From NCBI GenBank assembly GCA_963932465.1, contig OZ010786.1, forward strand, positions 532,025,073 through 532,089,072: 64,000 nucleotides of DNA. Reading direction: 5' to 3'. Shown here piece after piece: positions 46,041 to 56,795 of the stretch. The notes under the pieces are model-generated. The model did no database searches. It worked only from the letters and a program-made list of their open reading frames with translations, and was not told the origin of the DNA. This DNA is from Maratus speciosus. Its lineage: Eukaryota; Arthropoda; Arachnida; Araneae; Salticidae. A program made the translations under genes and the position numbers. Every line of letters begins with the position of its first letter. Positions within the stretch are counted from its first letter, which is position 1.

Positions 46041-46668
46041 CAGGGTGATTCAGCTCGTCGGTGACAAACTTTAAGGATCGATAGAGCACACCTAGACGAA
46101 CATTTTTGAATAGGGAATGTAGGGTCCCTGACGCGATGGTAAGGCGCTAGGCGCTTTCGAAAATTTGGGTGCCGAAATTCGAAACGTCATAAAAACTAGG
46201 GAAATGGTTAGATTTTCTTGCTTGTTGCGTCGAAATGATTCTGTTTGTTTAGACTTTCTTCAGTACCAATTTGATAAGCGTATCTCTTAAAACATGGATA
46301 GGGGGCGCTGCAGACTTTGGAGAGCTAGACAACAACTTTAAGCCCGTTATTTTGATAATTTAACACATGCTCGCCAAAGTTTATACTCTAACTTAAAGTT
46401 TGAACCCAAAAGTAGAGCCCTGCAAAAAGCGTAAGAGCCGGAATAAAATGTCAAAGTACAGGGTGGTCGAAACTCGAAGGCTCCTAGGAGATAAACAAAC
46501 AGATTTCTTGACTTATGGCATGCATTTTCATGATTCTGTTTGCTGGGGCTCTCTGAAACTCAGTTGAACGGTACAAAAAGAAACATCGATAGGGGGCGCT
46601 TTGGGCAAAAAACATAATTCGTTGACATTTCGGACGCTAACTGGAAACGGGGCGCTACGATCAGTTAG
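46041..46668 (+). repeat. Left 628-bp inverted repeat of the DD41D element
   Basis: Outer terminus CAGGGTGATTCAGC; inner terminus CAGGGTGGTCGAAAC at 46459. Ends in GGGGCGCTACGATCAGTTAG, just inside which the unique region starts. Confidence 0.93.
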
Positions 46669-46959
46669 AAACAAAACAAGAGAGTAATTTACTTATCATA
46701 AGAAGCTATTAAAACTGCAGTTTGTTTGTTTTTTTTAACAAACATAGCTGGTTTCAATCATGCACAATGCGCGCAATAAAATTTACATAAGGTGCTTTTT
46801 GCTGATTTATGCAAAAGATATCGTACCATATCGATATGCAAAAGATACGTAATGCGTAGACGACAACGCGAGATGACGTAGTTGTATGCGCAGACACGTC
46901 TTTTGAACGTGCGGTACCTACTTAAGCTTCGGGTTACTTGTCTGCAAATCGGTAGTAGG

Positions 46960-48036
46960 ATGGAACGGTACACAAACTCTGAATTGGCTGACATGCATTT
47001 GGCGTATGGCGCTGCTGGTTGTAATGGACGAGCCGCTCAGCGGTTGTACGCCGAGCGTTACCCCAACAGGCAAATCCCCTGCCATGCCTTCTTCGCCCGA
47101 GTACACCAGAGGTTGTCCACAACGGGATCTTTCGACGGAGGCAGGCCTGACCGGGAGCGATCAGTGAGCACCCCCGACAACGAAGAGGCTGTGCTTAACC
47201 TGGTTGAGGACAACCCAGGTCTTAGCACGAGAGATATCGCCAGACATGTTGGCATTTCGCAAGCAACTGCGTGGCGCATCTTACGTTCCCGGAATCTGCA
47301 CCCCTACCACATCCAGCGGGTGCAGTTGCTCAGAGAGCAGGATTTTGGCCCTCGAGTGGAATTCTCAAGATGGTACTTGGCGATGAGATCCAGGGATCCC
47401 CGTTTTGTAAACAGCATTTTGTTTACGGACGAGTCCACCTTCAGCCGGGAGGGAATGTGGAACGCCCACAACAGTCATGTGTGGTGTGATGAAAATCCAC
47501 ATGAAACCAGAAGCCGAGCAGCCCAGGAGCGTTTCTCAGTAAATGTGTGGGCCGGCATTCTGGGGGATTGCCTCATTGGCCCTTATTTGTTACCTGAACG
47601 GCTGACAGGTGGAAATTACCTGATTTTCCTGGATCAAGTGCTGCCGCAGCTTCTGGATGAGGCGCACGTACCCGAAGGTTCGCGTCGCCAGATGTGGTTC
47701 CAGCACGATGGAGCTCCGGCCCATTACACGAACGACGTGCGTCTCCATCTAAACGCAAGGTATGGCCAGCGGTGGATCGGGCGTGGGGGTCCAGTTCACT
47801 GGCCTGCCCGATCACCAGACCTCACCTGCTTGGATTTCTTCCTTTGGGGTTACCTGAAGGCCGAGGTATACCATACACCTGTCAGCAGTGCTGAAGAACT
47901 TGTGGCGCGCATTGTGGCAGCTGCAGGGCAGATCAGAGATACTCCTGGCATTGTTGGAAACACACACTCCTCAATGCGACGGAGGTGCGAAGCCTGCATC
48001 ATGGCCCAAGGTCGAAATTTCGAGCATCTTCTGTAG
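46960..48036 (+). CDS. Intact DD41D transposase (IS630-Tc1-mariner superfamily), 358 aa
   Basis: Start ATG 46960 has A at -3 and G at +4, a good animal initiation context. The frame is open upstream to 46882 but only via non-ATG codons, so I choose the ATG. Residues 1-60 (YTNSELADMHLAYG, then RAAQRLYAERYPNR) form the first DNA-binding helical domain, resembling the DUF4817-type N-terminus. ~76-120 is a helix-turn-helix (RDIARHVGISQATAWRIL). Catalytic residues: D157 (LFTDEST), D250 (FQHDGAPAHY) and D292 (SPDLTCLDFFLWG), with exactly 41 residues between the last two. Neither a stop nor a frameshift interrupts it. TAG at 48034-48036 and a polyadenylation signal AATAAA at 48051. It should excise and insert the flanking element at TA sites. 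Codon use is clearly more GC-rich than the surroundings. No intron needed. Confidence 0.95.
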   Translation: MERYTNSELADMHLAYGAAGCNGRAAQRLYAERYPNRQIPCHAFFARVHQRLSTTGSFDGGRPDRERSVSTPDNEEAVLNLVEDNPGLSTRDIARHVGISQATAWRILRSRNLHPYHIQRVQLLREQDFGPRVEFSRWYLAMRSRDPRFVNSILFTDESTFSREGMWNAHNSHVWCDENPHETRSRAAQERFSVNVWAGILGDCLIGPYLLPERLTGGNYLIFLDQVLPQLLDEAHVPEGSRRQMWFQHDGAPAHYTNDVRLHLNARYGQRWIGRGGPVHWPARSPDLTCLDFFLWGYLKAEVYHTPVSSAEELVARIVAAAGQIRDTPGIVGNTHSSMRRRCEACIMAQGRNFEHLL

Positions 48037-48135
48037 TGTTATTTTTTGTAAATAAATTTCCAGTATCATTGATGTTTTTGGTCTAAATTTATTCAGAAGT
48101 GTTGAGCAGAGGTAGAAAATGTGTTTTCATTATTA

Positions 48136-48763
48136 CTAACTGATCGTAGCGCCCCGTTTCCAGTTAGCGTCCGAAATGTCAACGAATTATGTTTTTTGCC
48201 CAAAGCGCCCCCTATCGATGTTTCTTTTTGTACCGTTCAACTGAGTTTCAGAGAGCCCCAGCAAACAGAATCATGAAAATGCATGCCATAAGTCAAGAAA
48301 TCTGTTTGTTTATCTCTTAGGAGCCTTCGAGTTTCGACCACCCTGTACTTTGACATTTTATTCCGGCTCTTACGCTTTTTGCAGGGCTCTACTTTTGGGT
48401 TCAAACTTTAAGTTAGAGTATAAACTTTGGCGAGCATGTGTTAAATTATCAAAATAACGGGCTTAAAGTTGTTGTCTAGCTCTCCAAAGTCTGCAGCGCC
48501 CCCTATCCATGTTTTAAGAGATACGCTTATCAAATTGGTACTGAAGAAAGTCTAAACAAACAGAATCATTTCGACGCAACAAGCAAGAAAATCTAACCAT
48601 TTCCCTAGTTTTTATGACGTTTCGAATTTCGGCACCCAAATTTTCGAAAGCGCCTAGCGCCTTACCATCGCGTCAGGGACCCTACATTCCCTATTCAAAA
48701 ATGTTCGTCTAGGTGTGCTCTATCGATCCTTAAAGTTTGTCACCGACGAGCTGAATCACCCTG
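48136..48763 (-). repeat. Right 628-bp inverted repeat of the DD41D element
   Basis: Reverse complement of the left arm, starting CTAACTGATCGTAGCGCCCC and ending GCTGAATCACCCTG before the TA duplication. Confidence 0.93.
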
Positions 48764-48875
48764 TATTTCTAAAAAAAATTTCAGCTTTCTAGATTGGTTA
48801 GTTTTTGAAATATGGGCTTGTATTCCTAGAACGGCGGACGGGGGTCAGTTTGACCCCTTTAGTAAAATACTATTT

Positions 48876-49920
48876 GTACTCGAAGCTGCTTTTGTTGCTA
48901 TACTATATGTTCGAGGAGCAATAAAAAAAAGGCTTTAGATTTATATTCATTGTCGTCCAAGGCATGAGGAATACTATTTTGCAAAGAAACTATCTCAAGA
49001 GATAGATTCAAAGAAAGAAAAAGATTTTTTAGGTTGGGTGAAAAGACAACAAGATCTGGCAAACTACAGACTGATAAATTTGCTCTTGTATCTGAAATGT
49101 GGAATAAATTTATTCAAAATTGCAAAACATGCTACCGACCAGGACAAAATATTACAGCTGATGAACAATTGTTCCCATCTCAGGATAGATATAAATTTAC
49201 GCAATATATGCCAAATAAATTGGGTAAATTTGGAATAAAATTTTGGAGATCTGTTGACATTGATACTAAATATCTCTTGAATGAATTTATTTATCTAGAA
49301 AAAGATGAAACAGCCAATCCTTAATTACGTTTATCGGAAAATGTTGTCATGAAATTAACAGATCTGCATCTAAACGAAGGGAGGAATATTACGACAGATA
49401 CCTATTTTACTAATATCAAATTAGCAGAAATGTTAGCAGCTAAAAATACAACTTTGGTTGCACAATGAAAAAGAACAGAAGAGAAATTCCTATATCATTG
49501 AAAAATATGCGCAGTACTCTTTATTCATCGAAAACAGTGGTATGTGATAATATGACACTTACCATCTATCAAGCCAAAAGAAAAAGTGTTTTTCTACTGA
49601 GCTTATTACATTCTACTGTAAAAACTGAAGACGGTCTCAAGAAGTTGCCCGATTCAATACAATATTACAACGCAACGAAGTATGGTGTGGATATCCATGA
49701 TCAGATGTGCCGAAAATACTCCTTGAAATCGGCTAAAAGACGATGGCCTGTACATATCTTTTTCAATATTTTGGATCATACAGCTGTAAACGCCTGGATA
49801 ATTTATAAAAGTGTAACAGGCAAGCCTATCAGTAAAAGAGATTTTCTATTAAATTTAGGAGATGTGTTCAGAATGGATTTTATGGTTTCAAAACTCCCAA
49901 AGATCTTTCCTGAGTCTTCA

Positions 49921-49958
<38 letters not shown>

Positions 49959-50083
49959 ACGAAAATAAAATAGATATGAAGAGAAAAAATTTCAAGTACA
50001 GATATGCAATGGAAGCAAATTTCAGGAATTTTGCGCACCATGTTTCAAAGTTGTGTGCGGACAATGTACTGGAAAAATTGCTA
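48876..50083 (+). pseudogene. piggyBac transposase, N-terminally deleted and broken
   Basis: Patches follow the DDE_Tnp_1_7 domain in order: VLEAAFVAILYVRGAIKK (~48876), a frame change, GILFCKETISRDRFK and FFRLGEKTTRSGKLQTDKFA (to ~49090), VSEMWNKFIQNCKTCYRPGQ, NITADEQLFPSQDRYKFTQY, MPNKLGKFGIKFWRSVDID, TAA at 49322 in frame, LRLSENVVMKLTDLHLNEG, NITTDTYFTNIKLAEMLAA, a 1-base deletion near 49459, KKNRREIPISLKNM, YNATKYGVDIHDQMCRKYS, KRRWPVHIFFNILDH and ISKRDFLLNLG. An expanded A-run (49923-49957) with stops precedes the cysteine-rich tail (QICNGSKF, then FCAPCFKVVCGQCTGK, ~49993-50083). The N-terminal ~150-250 residues are missing and at least four lesions are visible. DEQL and GVD.HDQM mark two of the expected catalytic-region aspartates. 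Confidence 0.88.
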
Positions 50084-50642
50084 TTTTTTTTTTTTTGTTA
50101 CAACTGAATTAATTCCTAATACGTGTGTACAATTTGGAGTATTATAAGTATTAAATAAAATTGAAACAGAATGCTTAACATATTAACCATTCAGCTACAC
50201 TTATAATGAAATAACGGAAACAACGAAAAATATTTCTCATTTATGGATTTAGAGAGTGAATCATTCAGCGAGTAAGTAGATGAAAATATATATATATATT
50301 ATTTTATAAATTGTGTTTTATTTTAGTTAACATTAGTTTTAATTTGTGGAAAGATTAATTTTAAATCGATTTTTATATTAAATTAATGAGTTTTTTGAGT
50401 AGTTGTAGTATGATCCAATTAATCGCCCTGTAGGTGTTACATATACAGTACTTTAAAAATTCAATAAATTATCAAGTAATATTAAATATAAATTATGAAA
50501 TACACGTAAATTACATATTTTTGCCAATGTATGGCATTTAAAATTGTTTTAGCGTTGTTATTTCAGTAGTTTCATCGAGGTGTCAAAATGACCCCTTCCC
50601 GCCGTTCCAGTAGTTAAAATTTTCCCGCCGTTCTAGTGTTAA

Positions 50643-51684
50643 AGACATCCTTACTTATAAGAATATGCATGGTTTCTATAAAAAATACTGATGTTAGAAA
50701 AATTAAGTTACGGCAAAACAAATACTTTTTTTTTTTGAAAAAGAAGAAACATAAAGGATTTCTAATTCAGGTAAAAGAAAAAAAAAAAAAAAAAAAAAAA
50801 AAACTGTATTTCTATAAGGCACTTTTTAATTAATCCGTCTACTTATAATTTTCTTATTTGAAAATCCACTTACTTTAACTTTTTTTTAATATGGTAATAT
50901 AAGGGTGACTGAATATATGAGTTCAAAAGATTTCAGACACGCCTTTACATATTTCAGCTAAATATTACAAATAATAAAATAGATGAAATTTAAAATTTAT
51001 ACTACTAATTTAAAACCGCAATACTTCATATGTAATGCATTTTTGTTTAACTCATAGTGTTTATACCTTAATCCACAATCTACGATAACTTTCTTCTCTC
51101 TATTCATAAAAATTAATATCATGGCTTATTTTTTTAAGGCTAGAAAAATGCAAAAAGCTACCTTTAAATTCTTTTGTAATGCATCACTTAAGTTTTTAAT
51201 ATAAGTTTATGCTAATGTTAATGTATGTTATGTTCTCTTCGGTTTTTATGTTATGTAAGAACGCATATGCGTGGTGTTGATACTAAAGTAATTTACATAT
51301 GCATAATGAAACCAATTCATAAATTTTTCAACTGGAGTAAAAGAAAATTACATAAGAACATAACATAAGAAAAATCCCTAAAACAATGTTTCTTCAAACA
51401 ATATGATATAATATACAATATTTCCAAAGTGATAAATGCAATTATGTAAAATAGATTTTCCAAAAAAATAAATAAATAAGAAATTTGCATACTGTTTCGA
51501 TCGTATAAGATAAAACCTTCGTATGGTAGCTTCATATGAATATTTCAAAGAATTTATGTAAGGAAGTTCGATATAGAGCGTGCGAGATACAAAACCAGTC
51601 ACGGTGGAAATACAAAAATACGGGTATGAAAGTATAAAATTGGGTATAATAGAAAATTTTGGATTTCCGTAATATGAAACTGAC
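50643..51684. other. AT-rich DNA, nothing supported
   Basis: A-run at ~50779-50803; otherwise featureless. Confidence 0.5.
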
Positions 51685-51774
51685 CAGTTTGCCTGACAAC
51701 AGAGCGGAGACGCGACAGGTTCGAGAGTTTTGTCTTATGAGAGCCAAACAGTACTGGAGTTTATGGAGGCCCAT
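51685..51774 (-). CDS. Candidate exon of an unidentified gene, minus strand (30 codons)
   Basis: On the minus strand TTTCCTGTGCAG (acceptor-like, 51786-51775) precedes ATGGGCCTCCATAAACTCCA, and the sequence stays open as MGLHKLQYCLALIRQNSR and TCRVSALLSGKL until GTCAGT (donor-like, 51684-51679). The 90 bases are about half G+C in an AT-rich background, and other frames are closed. The ATG directly after the acceptor may be just a methionine codon. No homology recognised. It could be a chance GC island. Confidence 0.38.
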
Positions 51775-51786
51775 CTGCACAGGAAA

Positions 51787-54060
51787 CTAAAAAATTAGAA
51801 ATAACTGAGAAATAACGATAAAGGACAATTTATATAAAATCAATAGTAGGTTTGTATGACAGTGGAACAGTCCAGTTTTAACGACAATCGAGTTTGTGGT
51901 TACTGTATGGAGAAAAAGCTGATCCGATGAATTGCGCTAAATTGTAGTTCCCCAGCTGTGATCAAGGAGAATATGCTTTTTTTTTTTTTTTGGTCTGAAT
52001 ACTAAAGAAATGCTTCTGCATAAAAAGGCCAGAAATAGTTCTGAACATACAGCCCGATATCACCTCAAAACTAAATAAAACTCAAAGAGAAGTAATTTTA
52101 TCTAATCCACGTTTCCCAAAAATCTGCCTTTTCTGAAGTAATTAATGTAATGATTTTTCCTCATAGATGAAACACTTTTAGTCCATGTTCTGAAAGTCAT
52201 TGACTAAAGTTTCGATGCAGAATCCAAATTTTAAATCCGGATGCAGTGAAGCTCTAGTGTCTAGTCTTATACACAATAAATGTCGAGATCCAACTAAATC
52301 CAGCAATACTCAAATCTATCAGTGTGTTTATGATAGCCACCAAAATATATAGACCAAATTAACATATAACTGCATATAATAACAGCGACAACAAGATTCA
52401 AAACAGTCCAACTATACATAGCGAAAGTAGAAACAAATATATATATATATATAAAATAAATGGTCATGTGCGAGTATTACTCGCACTCAGAGGTTTCCGT
52501 ACAATAAATAAAAGAATTATTAACTGTATTATTAAAGAAATCTTTGCTAAAACGATAATAAGACTTTCTAAAAAACTATACAACATGCAGTTGGATATAG
52601 CTGTGTATACTAAAAAAGTTTGAATGGGTATAACATAGAAGTTCAAAGCGATATGAAGTCTAAAATGTTTCAAATATTGCTATCCTGCCTACTCTTTTTT
52701 AAAACTTATCCTAATATTTTTATGAGGAAATAAATTATGTACGGCCATAAAAAGTAGTGCATATTTGAACTTCATTTGATATTTCATAAAACTAAATTCA
52801 ACATAGTAATAATCTTTTCATTTCACAGTGTAGCTAAAACAACACACTTAATCAAAGTTTCAACTTAGCATTGTGCAAACCTCGCTTCGATAGGAGGTCA
52901 CACAATTGCAACGCCGCCTCGGTCCGTGCCGCATTTTTCCAGATTGATTTTTATTTAACATTTAATAACACGCTAGGCGTACTGAGAGATACACTCAATG
53001 CAAACTAGTCGCGTATCCAATAGTATTTATGTGATTGATTGTAATTAATTTAGTCTTTTTTTTTTCAAATTTAACGTTTATTGCTGTTACACTGCTACTG
53101 GGCATTGCATTATCACAAATATATCACTAAATGTTGTTATCTAGGCTTTAAAAGCCGATGGTACATACAGTACGCCGCTCCTGTCATTATGTATGTCCAG
53201 ACCGTCCGTGTCTTTAAGGGCTAATATAGCGACGATTTTTTTTTTCGAAAATCATTATCAACAATGCTTTTATACTTTTGCTACGGTAGGTACCTCCAGC
53301 GCTCCTCAACACATTTGCTGAATGTACTCAAATCGAAATCTGTGTGTAAGGGAAAATGCTCTTTTCTTAAAAACTATATCACTTTCTTAAAAACTATGTC
53401 GGTAAGCGCTATAATTTTCCTGAAATGTATAAATTATTGTTTAATAAATCTATCTTTTTTTATAAATTTAGTTTCAGTAGATTTGGAAATAGAGCGAGGG
53501 TGGGGACATATTTTTGTACTACATTTATGACGATGTAATAATGATGCGATGAATGCGATAAAATAAATTTTGATTATACATTGTCTTCATACTTTTAAAA
53601 ACAATTCTGAGCATTTTTTATTCAGAATCCATCTGGTTGGGATATTAGAATTCTAGTGAAGTATAAACTACGTTTCAAAGATTATCAAAGAATGCAGATG
53701 TCAAACACTTGCGTAAATCTCATTATTAGTACCGCCACATTTATACAATAATAGTTACTTGTTAAAAATATCTGCAGTTTTTTATGGGGTAAATAGCGGA
53801 ATCTTAATCCTATCCAACACACAAATTTAGAATAAGTTTGTTTTTAATTACACTTTGTCTGAAAATTTGTTAAAGACTCAAACATAAGTATCTTTATTAA
53901 ATAAATTTTTAACAAAATTACTCACGTGTTAAATAAATCGTAACAGTTGTAAATTTCCAAGGAAGTAATCTTCGATTTATTCTGCTGAGCTGATTCAGAT
54001 AGCAGACCAGATTCTGTCATCGTTGAAAATTATGTTTGGTGAATTATTCCTCCGGATTCG
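51787..54060. other. Mixed AT-rich DNA, no confirmed gene
   Basis: 51890-52080 has a coding-like patchwork (NTKEMLLHKKARNSSEHTAR) split by a T-run at ~51978. (TA)n near 52438-52452. 53287-53341 has an AG/GTAAGG-bounded open stretch too short to judge. Nothing is firm. Confidence 0.35.
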
Positions 54061-54133
54061 TCCGGAATGGCTCAGTTGGTACAGCATTGGGAGCTTCAGC
54101 CAAGTCATCCCTGCTTCGAATCTTCGCACGGAA
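54061..54133 (+). pseudogene. tRNA-like sequence (tRNA pseudogene or SINE head)
   Basis: TCCGGAATGGCTCAGTTGGT contains a near-perfect Pol III box A (TGGCTCAGTTGG, 54068-54079), and GCTTCGAATCT (54113-54123) resembles box B. The 5' TCCGGAA can pair partly with the 3' end, and TTGG...CCAA can form an anticodon-like stem. The loop lacks the invariant T33 and the T stem does not pair, so it is not a working tRNA. No SINE body or poly(A) tail was identified behind it. Confidence 0.5.
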
Positions 54134-55051
54134 TATTTTCACCAATTTTGAAAATTACAACTGTTATAAGAATCTCTGTTCGATTAACACAAAATTTTGA
54201 AGAAAGCATGAATCAGTCTACTGAGGATTTTAACGTTTACAATTTAACTGTATTGTACACCTGTATTGTAACTGTATTGACACCTTCGCATAATAATGAT
54301 AAAATTACTAAAAAAGATTCAGTAAATTCATGTTTAATCATAATCTTTCGATAATTAATTATTCATAATACAGAGTTTTACTCGCATTCCTTATTAATTA
54401 CAATGTAAATATGTCGACAAATATCAGTGTTTCTAACAATGAATGTAAAAGTACGCAAGCTAATAAAATGTATTAATATTAAATGAATATTTTACAATAT
54501 ATCATTCTTTTAAACTTCAAACAAAGTGATATTTTTTTTTCATAAATCAAAATCAAATCATTAATAAATCTATATTTTTTTATGCAATAATACTTTGAAA
54601 GCCTTTTTAAAAAGAATACGTTTCAATGAAAAAGATCATTTCAAACTCACTCAAGTCTCCGAAAAAGCAGAAAATATATGACGTGGAATAAAGTAAATTC
54701 TTGGTGTTTTCATTTATGTTTTCATCTACACATGATATACTGTCCGTCAATTTTTATACTAAGCCGCTCAAGATTTTAAATCCACATATTCTATAGATGA
54801 TGTGTTTTATAGAGTGTGCCACTTAAAAAAATAGGAATGAAAATATATTTTGTTCTTTAGAAACAAGCATGAGGAAAATAAAATAAATTGATACTTTTTG
54901 GATTTACTAGCAAGTCGAGTATTTTACTATTATATTTGCTAGGAATAAAACTGTAAAATGACAATTATGTAGAACATTTTGAAAACTATTTAGTGCAGAA
55001 AATAATGTCTTATTATATAAATAAAAACCAGTCGGATGTACCACTCCCAAA

Positions 55052-55933
55052 ACTTTCTTCTATCTCATACATGTTAATACTTAAAAATTCGCTATCACAC
55101 TGCCAAAATTAAACGGCAATATATGCCCATCATGAGGATTCTAAAGGTATGAAATTCCGTGCATTAGTTCTTGAGATATGGCTATATCTGAAATTGTGTA
55201 AATTCAGCCAACCTATTGGGCGCTTTACACCAAAACCTATGTTACATCAAAACCACCAAGCAACCTCTCAAAGTCTAACTGAATCTGAAGTTTGGGGAAA
55301 ATCCATGCATTAGTTTTTGTGATAGAGTTACAGCGAAAATTATGAAAATTCAGCATAACAGTGTCACCTATTGGACGATTAACACCAAAACTTAATTAGC
55401 AACAATTTGTGTTAGCATCTAACTAAATCTGAAGTTAGCTGAAAATTCGTGCATTAGTTTTTGAGATAGAGCTATTGCGGGAATTGTGCAAAATGCAGCA
55501 CAGAAGCTCCACCTGTCGAGCGAATTACACCAAAACGTAATCAGCGTCAAGTCTAACTGGACTCTCAGACTAACTGAATCTGAAGTTTCATGAAAATCCG
55601 TGCATTAGGTCTTGAGATAGAGCCATTGCGGAAATTGTAAAAAATGTAGCATAGCAGCGCCACCTTTTGAGCGATTTGCACCAGGAAATAATCAGAATCA
55701 TTTTGTATCAGGGACTAACTGGATATAATTTTTTATTAAATTCCGTGCTTTAGTTCTTGAGATAGAGCGGCCACAAAATTTGTGTCACACACAGACACAC
55801 ATACAGACAGACATTTTGTAAAAAACATATTTTTCGGGTTCTCTGGCCCCCAAAACGTGTAAATCCGTCGAAAACCGGAACTCGAAAATTTTCATGAATC
55901 CAATACTTTCTTCTTGTTAAGATAGAAGAAAGT
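55052..55933. mobile_element. Nonautonomous element with ACTTTCTTCTATCT ends and five ~147-bp internal repeats
   Basis: The 14-base ends are perfect inverted repeats. Internal units contain GAAAATCCGTGCATTAGTT, TTGAGATAGAGCTATTGCGG, AAATGCAGCA and ACACCAAAAC, with CGTGCATTAG-like anchors near 55159, 55303, 55450, 55599 and 55744. The right part holds CACACACAGACACACATACA and GACAGACATTTT, a hallmark of a repeat common in arthropods. No coding capacity. No clear target duplication. Confidence 0.7.
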
Positions 55934-55940
55934 AACAACG

Positions 55941-56330
55941 ATAAAAGCACCAAAATACTTTATTTCTTCTTGCAAACTAGTTTCAGTAGCCATAGCGTAC
56001 CGAAATTAGTGCAAAATATGATTGGTCAGATTAGCAAATTTATGAAATATATGTATGAGAAGCGGATTCAGTGATAATGTTTATTAGCCAAATATTTACA
56101 GGAAACAGCCAATGAAATATATTGTTCATTGCGTATCAGTATCATTGGATGTTTCCTGCAATTTAATTGGTTAAGGCACTTTATCATTGAATCCGCTTAT
56201 CCTACAGATATTTTAGGAATTTTCTATTTTGAACAATCATATTTTGCACTGATGACGGTAGGCTTTGGCTACTGAAACTAGTTTGCAAGAAAAAATGATG
56301 TATTTTGGTACTTTGAACGTTGCTTTTATT
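55941..56330. repeat. Foldback repeat, ~390 bp, almost entirely palindromic
   Basis: ATAAAAGCACCAAAATACTT, CTTGCAAACTAGTTTCAGTA and GCAAAATATGATTG on the left are mirrored by CAATCATATTTTGCAC, TACTGAAACTAGTTTGCAAG and GTATTTTGGTAC on the right. Pairing continues inward (GAAGCGGATTCAGTGATAA with CATTGAATCCGCTT; ACAGGAAACAGCCAATGAA with TGGATGTTTCCTGCAATT). It abuts the previous element within 8 bases. Confidence 0.72.
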
Positions 56331-56795
56331 TATGTTGTACTACGCCAAGTAATTTCTTATTGTAATGTCTTATTAAGTCTCGCAAAATTTTGAAAAAAAA
56401 TAAAAACTGTAAAAAAAATCGCTCATAAATGTAAAAAGAACAGGAAAGAACAACTTTAAAAAAAAAAAATCGTCAAAAAACGGAAAAAATAAAGGAAGAA
56501 ACAGCTTTTCGGAACATCCATGTATTTTAACGAGATTTATCCGTTATTTGAAGAAATATCCATCTTTGGATTTCTGAAGATCCGTAAATTTGAGACTAGT
56601 TTTTCGAAATTTCTGTTTTCTTTTGAAACGAAATACCTATGAGTTCAGTTTGTAATACCAAAAATGAGACCGAGAGAACCTGTGCTTAGAGAGCCAGTGC
56701 CAAGAGAGCCTATGCTTCGACGAAAAGTCAGCTTTAAATATTTTAGTTTCATATAATATTTTTACATTAGATTTATGAATTTTCTATATTTTCAG

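Larger units (their letters stand above)
46041..48763 (+). mobile_element. DD41D mariner-relative transposon, 2723 bp, with 628-bp terminal inverted repeats
   Basis: TA duplications at 46039-46040 and 48764-48765; ends start CAGGGTGATTCAGCTCGTCG. The left arm 46041-46668 and right arm 48136-48763 are equal in length and I found no mismatch in the parts compared. Within each arm a second terminus-like sequence, TA then CAGGGTGGTCGAAACTCG, begins at 46459 (mirrored ending at ~48345), so each end has a tandem pair of related termini (each followed later by GATAGGGGGCGCT). The element encodes one intact transposase and is GC-richer than the host. It inserted into the left part of the piggyBac element and is therefore younger. 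Confidence 0.93.
45922..50638 (+). mobile_element. piggyBac transposon, 4717 bp including a nested 2.7-kb element
   Basis: TTAA at 45918-45921 and 50639-50642. Perfect terminal inverted repeat CACTAGAACGGCGG. A subterminal motif GGGGTCA...TGACACC follows on the left and is mirrored on the right (GGTGTCAAAATGACCCC), where a second CCGCCGTTC.AGT.GTTAA repeat occurs. A further copy of AACGGCGG plus GGGGTCAGTTTGACCCC lies internally at 48826-48855. Without the nested element the copy would be ~2.0 kb, so it is shorter than a complete piggyBac. The transposase is N-terminally deleted and broken. Confidence 0.9.

Noticed and set aside
46758..47815. Several minus-strand and alternate-frame open frames over the DD41D gene
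   Set aside because: Shadows of the GC-rich transposase reading frame.
54061..54133. Functional tRNA gene
   Set aside because: Box A is good, but the T stem does not pair, T33 is absent and box B is degenerate.
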